From Burkholderiales bacterium (lineage in GTDB: Bacteria; Pseudomonadota; Gammaproteobacteria; Burkholderiales; Burkholderiaceae_C), in NCBI GenBank assembly GCA_016195825.1, contig JACPYV010000112.1, positions 1 to 56,055 on the forward strand: a stretch of DNA of 56,055 nucleotides, read 5' to 3'. Position 1 is the stretch's first letter, and each line of letters begins with the position of its first letter. Shown here in pieces: positions 34,197 through 43,417 of this stretch. The notes under the pieces were generated by a model, which saw only the letters and a list, made by a program, of their open reading frames with translations, ran no database searches and was not told the origin of the DNA. The position numbers and the translations under genes are program-made.

Positions 34197-37148
34197 CTAC
34201 CGCCGCCACGGCGCGCTCGTGATCGCCTCGGTCGCCTGCGCCTGTGGCAGCGCCTTCGCAAACAGCCAGCCCTGCCCTACCTGCACGCCCAGTTGCTCCA
34301 GCAGCGCGGCCTGCTTCTCGTCCTCGACGCCTTCAGCCAGCGTCTGCTTGCCCAGGGCCGTGCCCAGGCCGACGATGGTGCGGACAATCTCTTGCGCCTC
34401 GCGGCCCTGGTGCAAGCGGATGACGAAGCTGCGGTCCACCTTCAGCGTGTCGAAGGGGAAGCGGTGCAGATAGGCCAGCGACGAGTAACCGGTGCCGAAG
34501 TCGTCGATGGACAGCTTGAAGCCCATGCGCGCCAGCTCCTGCAGCACCTCTGCGCTGCGCTGCGGGTTGGCCATAGCCATGCTCTCGGTGACCTCGAGCT
34601 TGAGGCGGTGCGTGGGCACCTCGCCCAGCGCGGCCAGCGTGGCGCGGGCGTCGGCCAGCAGCTCCAGATCACGCTCCAGCTGCACGCCCGACAGGTTGAC
34701 AGCCACCTCACCCGTGAAGCCCAGCGGCTGCCAGCGCCGCAGCTGGCCGGCAGCCTCCAGCAGCGCCCAGCGGCCGATGGCGCAGATCTGCCCACTGGCC
34801 TCGGCAACCGGGATGAAATCGCCCGGCATGATCAAGCCCTTGGTCGGGTGGCGCCAACGGATCAGCGCCTCGAAGCCCAGCAGCGCACGGTCCGACAGCC
34901 GCACAAAGGGCTGGTAGTGCAGCTCGAACTGGTTGCCCGCCGCCAGCGCCTCGTCGATGGCATCGCGCAGCCAGCGGCGTGACTGTTCGACCAGTTGCTC
35001 GGCCGGGTCGAACTCGTGCAGTTGCCCCGGTCCGGCCGACTTGGCGCGGGCCAGCGCGCCTTCGGCAGCGGCCAGCAGTTCGTCGGCCGTGGCGGGCCCG
35101 TGGCGGCGCTGGGCCCAGGCGATGCCAGCCGTCAGGTGCCAGCCCTCACCGAAGGCGGGCTGCAGCAGCGCCTGCACGCCACGCGCGAGGTCGGCCGCCG
35201 AGTCGCCACCGGCCAGCAGCAGCGCGAACTGGTCCGGCCCCAAGCGCGCGACCAGGTGGCGGGCGCCGAACGTCGTGCGCAGCCGCGTGCCCAGCTCTGT
35301 CAGCACCGAGTCGCCGGACACCGGGCCGTGGGCCTCGTTCAGCGCGCGGAAGCCGTCCAGCCCCAGTAGCAGCAGGCCTGTCTCCGGCGCGGGCACGCCG
35401 GTCAGCAGCTGCATCAGCTGCTCGCGGAACAGCACACGGTTGGCCAGGCCGGTGAGTCGGTCGTGCAGCGCGTCGAAACTGATCTGGCGCTGCAGGCGCT
35501 GGCTCTCGGAGATGTCGGTCAGGGACCCGGCCATGCGGACCGGCCTGCCGTCCTCACGCACCGCCAGTCCGCGGGCCAGCAGCCAACGCTCCTGGCCTCC
35601 CTGGTTGAAATGCAGCACATGGTGGAACTGCAGGCTGCGACCGTCGAGGTGGGCCCTGAGCTCGTCATCGAAGGCCGTCGCCTGGGCGGGCTCCAGCGGG
35701 CGCGTCCAGGCCGCGATGTCGTGGCCGGCCTCGGCGGCGGACAGGCCCATCAGCGCCAGCCAGCGCGGCGAGTAGTAGACCTGGCCCCGGCCCTCGTCGG
35801 CCATCAGGTCCCAGTCCCACAGCCCATCGTTGGCGCCCTGGGCGGCCAGCGCATAGCGCTGCTCGCTGGCAGCCAGCTGGCGCGCGGCGATGCGGCGCCG
35901 CGCCTGCTCGATGCCGGCGCGCAGCGCGCTGGCACCAAGCGTGGCCGCCGCCAGGCCCAGCAGCGGCGGCGCCAGCGACAAGACCAGGTAGCGGCTTTCA
36001 AAGGCCCACTGTGCGGCGCCCAGCAGCAGCAGCGTGCCCGCGCCGATGAGGGCCAGTGCCTGGCCCAATGGCCGGCGAGCCAGCAGCAGCACAGCCAGCG
36101 CCGGGAGCGCCAGCAGCAGCGCCAGCTCGGCTACACCGCCCCAATCGGGGCGAACGAGGCTGCGTCCGGTCAGCAGGTTGTCGGTGACGGTGGCCAGCCG
36201 CTCCATGCCAGGCAGGCCGGCGTCGAAGGGCGAGGGGAAATGGTCGCCCGCGGCCAGCGCCGACACGCCCACGACGGCGATACGCCCCTGGAGCCGCGCA
36301 GCGTCCACCCGGCCGGCCAGCAGGTCGGCAAAGCCGATGCTGTCGAAGCTGCCGGCCGGGCCGTAGTAGTTGACGGCCAGGCGCGACAAGCCGTCCAGCC
36401 GCAGTTGCAGCGCGCTGCCCACCGCCACGTCATGTCCGAAGCGTGCACGGGCCTGCCGCCAATCAGCATCGCACGCGAAAGCGGCCAGGCGCAGCGCCAG
36501 AGACGGATAGACCTCACCGTTGAGCCGCAGCAGCGGCAGGTCGTGGCGCAGGCTGCCGTCGCTGGCGCGCGGCGTGCTGACGTGGCCAAGGCCCGCAGCG
36601 GCGCCGGCCAGCTCGGCCTGCGGCGCCACCAGACGGCGCGCACGGTAGAAGCCCGCCTCGCTGCGCGCCAGCGCGGCTTCATCGTCGTAGCCCAGCAGAG
36701 CCTGGGCCAGCACGGGAGCAGGCGCAGGCCCAGGGTCGGCCAGGCCCTCGTCCGGCAGCGCGAACGGGATCAGCGTGCGGCGGCTGGCCTGCAGTGCGGC
36801 GGCCAGCGCGGCATTGCCCTCGGGCGTACCGCCGCCGGGCAGCAGCAGCAGATCCAGCGCGACGGCCCGCACACCGCCGGCCTGCAGCGCCTGCACGGCG
36901 CGGGCAAGCTCGGTGCGGTCGGGTGAACGCCCGCCCAGGGCTTCCATCGCCGCGTCGTCCACACGCACCAGCAGCAGCGGCAGCCCGCGGCCGGGCTGCA
37001 GGTGGCCCCGCCACTGGGTCTGCAGGTCCAGCAGCGCGATGTCCAGCCGACTGAAGGCGCCGACATCGCCGCGCCCGTTCCAGACGAGAACGGCCAGCGC
37101 GGCAGCGAGCAGCGCAACGGCCACGTAGGCGAACCCGGGGCGACGCAT
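34197..37148 (-). CDS. CHASE2-PAS-GGDEF-EAL signalling protein (probable c-di-GMP phosphodiesterase)
   Basis: A 983-aa membrane sensor. The ATG at 37148 overlaps the FecR stop (ATGA) and is followed by a membrane helix (FAYVAVALLAAALAVLVW). A CHASE2 extracytoplasmic domain follows (LLDLQTQWRGHL, VDDAAMEALGGRSPDRTELA), closed by three hydrophobic helices near residues 325-400. Then come a PAS domain, a GGDEF domain with a degenerate signature (GPDQF at 637-641) and an EAL domain whose Glu760 lies in FEALIRWRHPTKG, with IDDFGTGYSSLAYLHRFPFD and KVDRSFV preserved. The cyclase half is therefore probably inactive and the EAL half active. It is the last gene of the CHAT-FecR operon, suggesting that an envelope signal lowers c-di-GMP. 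Confidence 0.93.
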   Translation of the reverse strand: MRRPGFAYVAVALLAAALAVLVWNGRGDVGAFSRLDIALLDLQTQWRGHLQPGRGLPLLLVRVDDAAMEALGGRSPDRTELARAVQALQAGGVRAVALDLLLLPGGGTPEGNAALAAALQASRRTLIPFALPDEGLADPGPAPAPVLAQALLGYDDEAALARSEAGFYRARRLVAPQAELAGAAAGLGHVSTPRASDGSLRHDLPLLRLNGEVYPSLALRLAAFACDADWRQARARFGHDVAVGSALQLRLDGLSRLAVNYYGPAGSFDSIGFADLLAGRVDAARLQGRIAVVGVSALAAGDHFPSPFDAGLPGMERLATVTDNLLTGRSLVRPDWGGVAELALLLALPALAVLLLARRPLGQALALIGAGTLLLLGAAQWAFESRYLVLSLAPPLLGLAAATLGASALRAGIEQARRRIAARQLAASEQRYALAAQGANDGLWDWDLMADEGRGQVYYSPRWLALMGLSAAEAGHDIAAWTRPLEPAQATAFDDELRAHLDGRSLQFHHVLHFNQGGQERWLLARGLAVREDGRPVRMAGSLTDISESQRLQRQISFDALHDRLTGLANRVLFREQLMQLLTGVPAPETGLLLLGLDGFRALNEAHGPVSGDSVLTELGTRLRTTFGARHLVARLGPDQFALLLAGGDSAADLARGVQALLQPAFGEGWHLTAGIAWAQRRHGPATADELLAAAEGALARAKSAGPGQLHEFDPAEQLVEQSRRWLRDAIDEALAAGNQFELHYQPFVRLSDRALLGFEALIRWRHPTKGLIMPGDFIPVAEASGQICAIGRWALLEAAGQLRRWQPLGFTGEVAVNLSGVQLERDLELLADARATLAALGEVPTHRLKLEVTESMAMANPQRSAEVLQELARMGFKLSIDDFGTGYSSLAYLHRFPFDTLKVDRSFVIRLHQGREAQEIVRTIVGLGTALGKQTLAEGVEDEKQAALLEQLGVQVGQGWLFAKALPQAQATEAITSAPWRR

Positions 37149-37759
37149 CAATCGAGCGAACCCAGGCGTTGCTCCAGGCGCTGCAACCGTTCCGCCGACC
37201 AGGCTACGGCCGCCGTGCATTCCCGGGCGTCGCACTGCGTGCCGTTGAGGGCCTTGGCCAGGCGGACCGGGTAGCGCGGCTTGATGCCGCGGGTCTGTGC
37301 GCCAGCGGGCTCAACGTCGACCTCGCCGGTCTTCACGTGCACGGCGGTGGCACGGTCGTCTCCCACCTCGACGCTGAACTCGGTGCCCCGCACGGCCGTC
37401 ACGGCAGTAGGCGTGCGCACCTTCCAAGCGCCGCCAGCGACCGGGCTGACCTTCTGGCCGACCAGGCCCAGCTCCAGCATGAACTCGGCCTCGCGCGGTC
37501 TGGCGGCGCTGGCCACGTAGGCATCGATGCGCAACTGGCTGCGGTCGGCGAGCACCAGGACAGAACCGTCACCGAACCTGAGCCGCACGCGGCCGGCGGC
37601 ACCGGTGCGCAGCGTGGTGCCGACATCCAGCTTGTCCCCCACCGCCAGCGCCCGACCGTCGACGCGCTGGGCCTCACCGCTGACGGCCACCACCTCGCAG
37701 GCCTGCTGGGCCAAGGCGGCGGAACCCAGCAGCGACAGCATCAACACCAAGAGCTTCAT
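37148..37759 (-). CDS. exported FecR-domain protein
   Basis: A 203-aa periplasmic protein. ATG 37759 has GGAG 7 nt upstream. Residues 1-18 form a signal peptide (MKLLVLMLSLLGSAALAQQA). The FecR domain follows: VGDKLDVGTTLRTGAAGRVRLRFGDGSVLVL, with ADRSQLRID and then RTPTAVTAVRGTEFSVEVGD. Unlike sigma-regulator FecR, there is no cytoplasmic anti-sigma part or membrane helix and no ECF sigma gene nearby. FecR-domain proteins of this type are often encoded next to CHASE2 proteins, and here the stop overlaps that gene. A periplasmic ligand or scaffold role towards the CHASE2 domain is an inference. Confidence 0.9.
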   Translation of the reverse strand: MKLLVLMLSLLGSAALAQQACEVVAVSGEAQRVDGRALAVGDKLDVGTTLRTGAAGRVRLRFGDGSVLVLADRSQLRIDAYVASAARPREAEFMLELGLVGQKVSPVAGGAWKVRTPTAVTAVRGTEFSVEVGDDRATAVHVKTGEVDVEPAGAQTRGIKPRYPVRLAKALNGTQCDARECTAAVAWSAERLQRLEQRLGSLD

Positions 37760-37768
37760 GAGCAACTC

Positions 37769-40700
37769 CTACCGGGACGGATCACCAAACAGCGCGTAGC
37801 CCGCCCAGTAGAACGGATGCGCCCAGCGGCCACCACCGAGTTGTCCCTCGATCATCCCCACTTGAGCCATGCGCAGCGCCTCAGCCCGCGGCGCCTTGAC
37901 CGAAAAAATGGCCGAGGTCAGCGCCGCCGCGGAGGCGGTTTCCACCGCCCAGTGCGTGGCCATGACCGAGCGACTGCCGGCGAAGAAGAAGCCGCGCACC
38001 AGGCCCGACATCGCCGCCCCGCCCTGCTCGCCTGCGGCCGTGTTGCAGGCCGACAGCAGCACGGTCTGGGCGTTCAGGCGCAGCGCCAGCACATCGTCCA
38101 GCTCGAACAGCGGCGACGCGCTCGCCTCCGGCCCGGGCGCCAGCGCTAGGGCCGGCTTGGAGACACCCGGCAGCTCGCCCGGCAACAGCCCGTGCGTGGC
38201 GAAAGCGACCACGCGGCGGTCCAGCAGCGGCGCGGCCAACACGGCCTCGCGCGTGGCGGCGCTGCCCAGCAGCAAGTCGGCCTGCGGGTTGGCGCCCAAC
38301 GCCTTGGCCAGTGCAGTCAGCTCGACGCGGGTCTCCGGCAGCGGCGGGATGTCGCCGTAGCTGAAGCCCCAGCCCGCGTCGTAGCGCGTCGCGCCGCTGC
38401 CAAGGGCCGCACGGCCGGCAGGGCGCGCGTTTTTGGCGTCAGACTTGAACTGCGGGTCGCCCACGCCGAACAGCGCCTTGGCTGCCGGCGGCGGAGCGGC
38501 CGCGCGGCGCAACGCGTAGAGCGCGCCGGCCGATGGCAGCTGCGTGACGGCCATGCGACGCGCGACGAAGGCGCCGGGCTCGGGCGCCGTCAACACGGCG
38601 GCAAGCGGCAGGGCCGCGAGCGGCCCGTCGGCTGCGACGAGCAAGCTCTTCACTTCGGCACCCGGCTGCAGGGGCGCGATCAGTTCGCGCCAGACCTCGT
38701 GCAGTGCGGCGACCGGCAAGGTCGGCGGCCGGCCGGTGCTGAGATCCAGCGCGGCGCGGATTTGCCCGACCTTGTCGGCCCAGCCCGCTGCGCCGATGGT
38801 GGAGGCCGTGAAGCGCGTCGGCGCACCAGGCGCCAGCAGCCAGGCCAGCGTCGCCGTCTCTAGCGGCTGCACCACGAGCAAGGCCTCGCCCGGCGACAAC
38901 AGCTTCTGCAGCACGACCGGCGCAGGCAGCGTTGGCGTGACGAGGTCGGCATAGGCTGGGTAGGCCTTGGCGACGCGTTCACGGTGTGCGGTCAGCGCCT
39001 CGCGTGCGGTCTGGGCCGCCTCGCGCTGCTGGCGCGCCTGCTCGCGCACGGCGGCCAGTTCGTCGGCCAGGACTTTTTGCTGCTGCTTGCGCTCGGCGTC
39101 GGGCAACGCTTTGAGCTGGGCCTTGGTCTCGTCGCTGCTGTTGCGGCGGCGGATGCGGTCCTCCTCGCCCAGCGAGGCGTACAGCGTGCTGTGGCGCGTG
39201 GCGGCGGCAGCGCGCAGCGTCTGCTCCTCTTCCAACATGCCGCGCAACGCCGGCGTGGCGGCCAGCACGCGGGCGCTGGCGTCCACCAGCGCACGGTGCG
39301 TGGCGCCGGTCTGCAGGCGGTCGGCCACCTGAAGGGCCCGCTCGACCCAGGCCAGTTCCACCTTGTCGCCACGCTGCACACGTGCAGCGATCTCGCGCAG
39401 AAACTCGTCGAACGCCAGGCCCAGCACGAAGCCGCGCGCGCCGCTGAGGTCCAGGTCCAGCCAGCCGCCGGGCGTGTCCAGCAGCGCCGCGAACAAAGGC
39501 TGGTAGTCGGTCCAAGCGCCGGCCATGTCTCCCTTGAGCAGGCGGACCAGCGCACGCACGCCGGCGGCCTCCTGCGTCTGCGGGTGGGCCTCGCCATACA
39601 GGCGCTGCCGCGTGCGGTGGATGCGTTCGACAACGTCCAGCGCCTCATCCAGTCGCCCGGCCTTGGCGGCCAGCAGCGCGCGCAGCCGCCAGTCGCTGGC
39701 GCGGTCGCGCGCCAGGCTGTCGGCCGGCAGGCTGGCCAGGAACTCGCGATGGAAGGCATCGGCCTCGGCCCAGCGGCGCAGGCCGATGAGAGAGCGCACC
39801 TGCTCCTGGCGCGCCAGCCAGCGGGCATGGCTGGCCGGGCCCGCACCGGCGCGCTGCAGCATGTCGTCGGCGCGCTGCGCGTTCTCCAGCGCGGCGGCGT
39901 ACTGGCGCGACGCGACCTGGGCCTGCGCCAGCCGGTAGCTCCAGCGCGCGCCCAGCGCGTCGGTCAACTGGCCGGCCCGCCACAGCGCCAGGTTGGTCTG
40001 GCCTATCTGCACGGCCTCGGGCGCACGGCCCTGGCGCACCAAGGCGTAGGTCAGCATGCCCTGGGAACCGTCGTACCAGCCGTAGGCGTCCAGCGCCGCG
40101 GGGTCGCGCACGCCCCGCAGCCCACCGGGCGCGCGGCGGGTCTCCTCGGCGCCCTGCTGCGACAGCCGCACGGCCTCGCGCAGCGACGCGACGGCGTCGG
40201 CCAGGCGGCCGTCCCAGCGCTCAATCTCGGATCGCACCTGCAGGCGGTCCACCTGCAGCCTCAGCGTGGCCGCGGGGTCGCGTTCGCCCAGACTATCCAG
40301 CGCCTGCCTGGTGAGACCTTGAGCGCGCGACCACATGCGGTCCAGCTGCGCGCGGTCCCTGGCCTGGGCCAGCGCATAGACCTGGCGCAGCGCCGCGGCG
40401 GCGCGCAGTGACGGGCCCAGTGAGGTGTCGCTGGCATAGGCATCCGCCGCACTGAGCCCCTTGCCGGAGCTGCCCCAGACGAATTCGGCGCTGAGGTACT
40501 GGCGCACCCAAACCTCGCCACCAGGCTGGGCGCGGCCCAACTGAGCCAGCTCGGCCAGCAATTCCACCCAGCGGCCGCGCTGCTCCAGCGACTGTGCCGC
40601 GCGCACCTGCTGCTGCAGCAGCGCCAGGCGCGCCGCCGGCTCTATCGGCAGCGGCTGCGCCAGCAGCGCCTGGGCCTCAGTGGCAGCCATCAGCACGGTG

Positions 40701-40789
40701 GTAGCGTCCCCCGTGTCCTCTTCGTCGACCTGGGCCAGCGCGGCCGTCGCAGCCAGCAGCCCGGTCACCAGCCACATCCGCTTGCGCAT
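37769..40789 (-). CDS. exported CHAT-domain (caspase-like) protein with helical repeats
   Basis: A 1006-aa protein. ATG 40789 is preceded by GGAGG 6 nt upstream. The N-terminus is a signal peptide (MRKRMWLVTGLLAATAALAQ), so the protein is probably periplasmic. Residues about 50-600 are helical and Ala/Leu/Arg-rich, consistent with TPR-like repeats, followed by a coiled coil near 565-625 (DAERKQQQKVLADELAAVRE). The CHAT peptidase domain is C-terminal: His866 in VVAFATHGLLPGELPG and Cys915 in VLLSACNTAAGEQGG form the dyad, and GLVRGFFFAGSRSVMATHW is also typical. The FecR gene begins 9 nt after its stop. Proteolytic activity is inferred from the intact dyad. Confidence 0.92.
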   Translation of the reverse strand: MRKRMWLVTGLLAATAALAQVDEEDTGDATTVLMAATEAQALLAQPLPIEPAARLALLQQQVRAAQSLEQRGRWVELLAELAQLGRAQPGGEVWVRQYLSAEFVWGSSGKGLSAADAYASDTSLGPSLRAAAALRQVYALAQARDRAQLDRMWSRAQGLTRQALDSLGERDPAATLRLQVDRLQVRSEIERWDGRLADAVASLREAVRLSQQGAEETRRAPGGLRGVRDPAALDAYGWYDGSQGMLTYALVRQGRAPEAVQIGQTNLALWRAGQLTDALGARWSYRLAQAQVASRQYAAALENAQRADDMLQRAGAGPASHARWLARQEQVRSLIGLRRWAEADAFHREFLASLPADSLARDRASDWRLRALLAAKAGRLDEALDVVERIHRTRQRLYGEAHPQTQEAAGVRALVRLLKGDMAGAWTDYQPLFAALLDTPGGWLDLDLSGARGFVLGLAFDEFLREIAARVQRGDKVELAWVERALQVADRLQTGATHRALVDASARVLAATPALRGMLEEEQTLRAAAATRHSTLYASLGEEDRIRRRNSSDETKAQLKALPDAERKQQQKVLADELAAVREQARQQREAAQTAREALTAHRERVAKAYPAYADLVTPTLPAPVVLQKLLSPGEALLVVQPLETATLAWLLAPGAPTRFTASTIGAAGWADKVGQIRAALDLSTGRPPTLPVAALHEVWRELIAPLQPGAEVKSLLVAADGPLAALPLAAVLTAPEPGAFVARRMAVTQLPSAGALYALRRAAAPPPAAKALFGVGDPQFKSDAKNARPAGRAALGSGATRYDAGWGFSYGDIPPLPETRVELTALAKALGANPQADLLLGSAATREAVLAAPLLDRRVVAFATHGLLPGELPGVSKPALALAPGPEASASPLFELDDVLALRLNAQTVLLSACNTAAGEQGGAAMSGLVRGFFFAGSRSVMATHWAVETASAAALTSAIFSVKAPRAEALRMAQVGMIEGQLGGGRWAHPFYWAGYALFGDPSR

Positions 40790-40855
40790 GGCCCACCTCC
40801 AGCGGCACATGCTATCGGCTGGCGGCGCCCGACATGGCCCGCAGTCGCGGGGCCG

Positions 40856-42013
40856 CTAGAGTTTTCGCGCCGGCAGCTGCGCCAGCAGCAGCAGCGATGC
40901 CATCAGCCACATCGGTGCAACCAACGCGGTCGCGGCCGCCAGGACGCCGAAGCCGGCCGGCATGGCGACCGTCGCCCCGTTGACGGTCAGCATGCGCAGG
41001 CCCAGCGCCTGGCCGTGCCGCTCGGGCGGCGTCACGCGGTGCAGCATGGCCATGATCATGGGCTGCACCGAGCCCAGCGCCATGCCCAGCAGCGCCGAGC
41101 CGCACATCAGCCCCACGGTGCCCGGCAGCCAGGCATACGCCATGAAGGTCAGCATCGCCAGGGCCATGGCCGAGCGCAGCGCCTTGGCCTCGTCGAGGTT
41201 GTCGGCAAACCGCACGATGGCCAGGCGCACGCAGGTAGCCGCCGCCGCAAAGCAGCCCAGCACCAAGCCGATGCTGGCCGCCGACAGCCCCCGCGCATGG
41301 CCCACCACGGGCACGACGAAGCTGTGCGCGTCCCAGCATGCAGACAGCACCAGGTTGACAAGGATGAGGCGGCGGAAGGCCGGCAAGCGAAACAGCTGCC
41401 AGGCCGCTGGCTCGCGGTAGCTCTTGGTGAACGGCTCCGGCAGATGGCGCGGCACCTTGTGCGCGAGCGCCCAGGCCAGCGCCGGCAGCAGCGTGGCGAA
41501 GCCGAAGGACGCCGTCATGCCGACATGGTCGATCAGAAGCCCGGCAATGATGGGCGCCAGCGCGTTGGACATCGCCGGGCCCAAGGCCATCCAACTAAAC
41601 ACGCGCTTGAGCTCGCTGGGCTCGTCGGCCATCAGCCCCGCCTCGCGCTGCATGGCCACCGCCGCCACGGCCACCGCGCCGCCGCACAGCAGGCAGCCGA
41701 TGGCGATGGCCCACAACTGCTGCACGACCAGCGCCAGCAATGCGCCCGCGCCGGCCATCAGCACGCCCACGCCGACCGGCCGGTGAAAGCCGTGCCGGTC
41801 CGCCAGCCGGCCAGCCCAAAGCGACAGCACGATGGGCGCGACGGCGAATAGGCTGAGCAGCAGGCCCACCGAGGCCTCGCCATAGCCGCGGTTCAACACC
41901 CACAGGCTGGCCGTCACCCGCGTGACGGCCATGCAGGCGTGCACGCAGATGAGCGTGGCAATGAGCCACGGGAAGGCGTGGCGCAAGTTCTGCCTGCGCG
42001 CGCCTTCGATCAC
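40856..42013 (-). CDS. MFS-family transporter
   Basis: A 385-aa inner-membrane permease with about 11-12 hydrophobic segments. The start is a GTG overlapping the rmuC stop (GTGA), giving VIEGARRQNLRHAFPWLIAT; an earlier ATG lies inside rmuC in another frame. The motif-A region between helices 2 and 3 is LWAGRLADRHGFHRP, the signature of major facilitator proteins, and a second copy appears as IVRFADNLDEAKALR. The substrate is unknown; length and layout suit a drug or metabolite exporter. Confidence 0.87.
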   Translation of the reverse strand: MIEGARRQNLRHAFPWLIATLICVHACMAVTRVTASLWVLNRGYGEASVGLLLSLFAVAPIVLSLWAGRLADRHGFHRPVGVGVLMAGAGALLALVVQQLWAIAIGCLLCGGAVAVAAVAMQREAGLMADEPSELKRVFSWMALGPAMSNALAPIIAGLLIDHVGMTASFGFATLLPALAWALAHKVPRHLPEPFTKSYREPAAWQLFRLPAFRRLILVNLVLSACWDAHSFVVPVVGHARGLSAASIGLVLGCFAAAATCVRLAIVRFADNLDEAKALRSAMALAMLTFMAYAWLPGTVGLMCGSALLGMALGSVQPMIMAMLHRVTPPERHGQALGLRMLTVNGATVAMPAGFGVLAAATALVAPMWLMASLLLLAQLPARKL

Positions 42014-43377
42014 TCGGCATCCTCGTTGGCGCCCAGCTGCAGCAGCTGCTGCGCCGTGTCGTCCGGCAGCGCCTCCACGCCCTTGAGCTTGCGAGTCATG
42101 GCGCGGGTGCGCACCTCGGCGGCATCCAGCGTGTTGCCGGCTTCTTCCAGCTTCTTCTTGGCCTTGGCCAGTACGTCGCCGAACTTGCCGAACTCGGTCT
42201 TGACGGCGCCCAGCACCTCCCAGACCTCGGCCGAGCGCTTCTCCAGCACCAGCGTGCGGAAGCCCATCTGCAGGCTGGTCAGCGTGGCCAGCAGCGTGGT
42301 GGGGCCGCACAGCATGACCTTGTGCTCGCGCTGCAGACTTTCCACCAGCCCGGGGCGGCGCAGCGCCTCGGCGTACAAGCCCTCCGTGGGCACAAACAGG
42401 ATGCCGAAGTCGGTCGTGTGCGGCGGGGCGATGTACTTCTCGCGGATGGTCCTGGCCTCCAGCCGCAGGCGGCTCTCAATGGCCTTACCAGCGGACTCGG
42501 CGGCAGCCACATCGGCCCGCTCCTGCGCGTCCAGTAGCCGCTCGTAGTCCTCGCGCGGGAACTTGGCGTCGATGGGCAGCCACAGCGGCTGGCCATCGTC
42601 GCGCTGGCCCGGCAGCTTGATCGCGAACTCCACGCGTTCCGTCGAACCCGGCAGCGTTGCCACATTGGTGGCGTACTGCTCCGGCGTGAAGACCTGCTCC
42701 AGCAGCCCGGCCAGCTGCACCTCGCCGAATACGCCACGCGTCTTCACGTTGGTCAGCACGCGGTTCAGCGAGCCCACGTCGCGCGCCAGGTTCTGCATCT
42801 CGCCCAGGCCCTTGTGCACCTGCTCCAGCCGCTCGGCCACCTGCTTGAAACTCTCACCCAAGCGCTGCTCCAGCGTGGCATGCAGCTTCTCGTCGACGGT
42901 GGCACGCATCTGCTCCAGCTTCTTCTCGTTGTCCTGCTGGATGCTGGTCAGACGCAGCTCCACCGTATGGCGCAGCTCGGCGAAGCGTTGCTCGTTGCCC
43001 AGCGACATGGCCTGCAGCTGCTCACGCATGCCATCGGCCAGGCGCTGCATGGACTCGGCCTGGGCCTGCACCATGCGCTGCGCAGCGGCGTCCTGGGCTT
43101 CGCGCGCGGCAAGCGCCTGAGCGGCCAGGGACTGGTTACTGCCCTGCAGGCCTTGCGTCAGCACCTGCTGGAACTGGGCCAGGCCCTGCACCAGTTCCTG
43201 GCGGGTGGAACTGCCGCTGCGACCCAGCTCGTCGCGCATTTCGCGCTCCAGCCTCTCATTGCTCAGCAGCAGCTCGGGCGGCACACCGGTCTGAGGTTTC
43301 TGGCGAGCCCAGATCAGCAACAACAGGACAAGGATCAGGGCCAGCAGGCCCAGCAGCAACACATCGATCAGGCTCAT
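42010..43377 (-). CDS. rmuC: DNA recombination protein RmuC
   Basis: A 455-aa protein thought to limit sequence inversions and to act in DNA processing. An N-terminal membrane anchor (residues 5-25, rich in Leu) is followed by a long coiled coil (about 35-190), then the RmuC nuclease-like domain with KTRGVFGEVQLAGLLEQVF, LPIDAKFPREDYERLL and YIAPPHTTDFGILFVPTEGL. Length is typical. Its stop overlaps the GTG of the MFS gene. Confidence 0.95.
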   Translation of the reverse strand: MSLIDVLLLGLLALILVLLLLIWARQKPQTGVPPELLLSNERLEREMRDELGRSGSSTRQELVQGLAQFQQVLTQGLQGSNQSLAAQALAAREAQDAAAQRMVQAQAESMQRLADGMREQLQAMSLGNEQRFAELRHTVELRLTSIQQDNEKKLEQMRATVDEKLHATLEQRLGESFKQVAERLEQVHKGLGEMQNLARDVGSLNRVLTNVKTRGVFGEVQLAGLLEQVFTPEQYATNVATLPGSTERVEFAIKLPGQRDDGQPLWLPIDAKFPREDYERLLDAQERADVAAAESAGKAIESRLRLEARTIREKYIAPPHTTDFGILFVPTEGLYAEALRRPGLVESLQREHKVMLCGPTTLLATLTSLQMGFRTLVLEKRSAEVWEVLGAVKTEFGKFGDVLAKAKKKLEEAGNTLDAAEVRTRAMTRKLKGVEALPDDTAQQLLQLGANEDAE

Positions 43378-43417
43378 GCCGCCATTGTCTCCGGTGTCTC
43401 CCTGCGAGGGCCGCGGG

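Noticed and set aside
40805..40858. GC-rich hairpin between the MFS stop and the CHAT start
   Set aside because: The stem has a bulge and no T-run follows, so it is not a convincing terminator.
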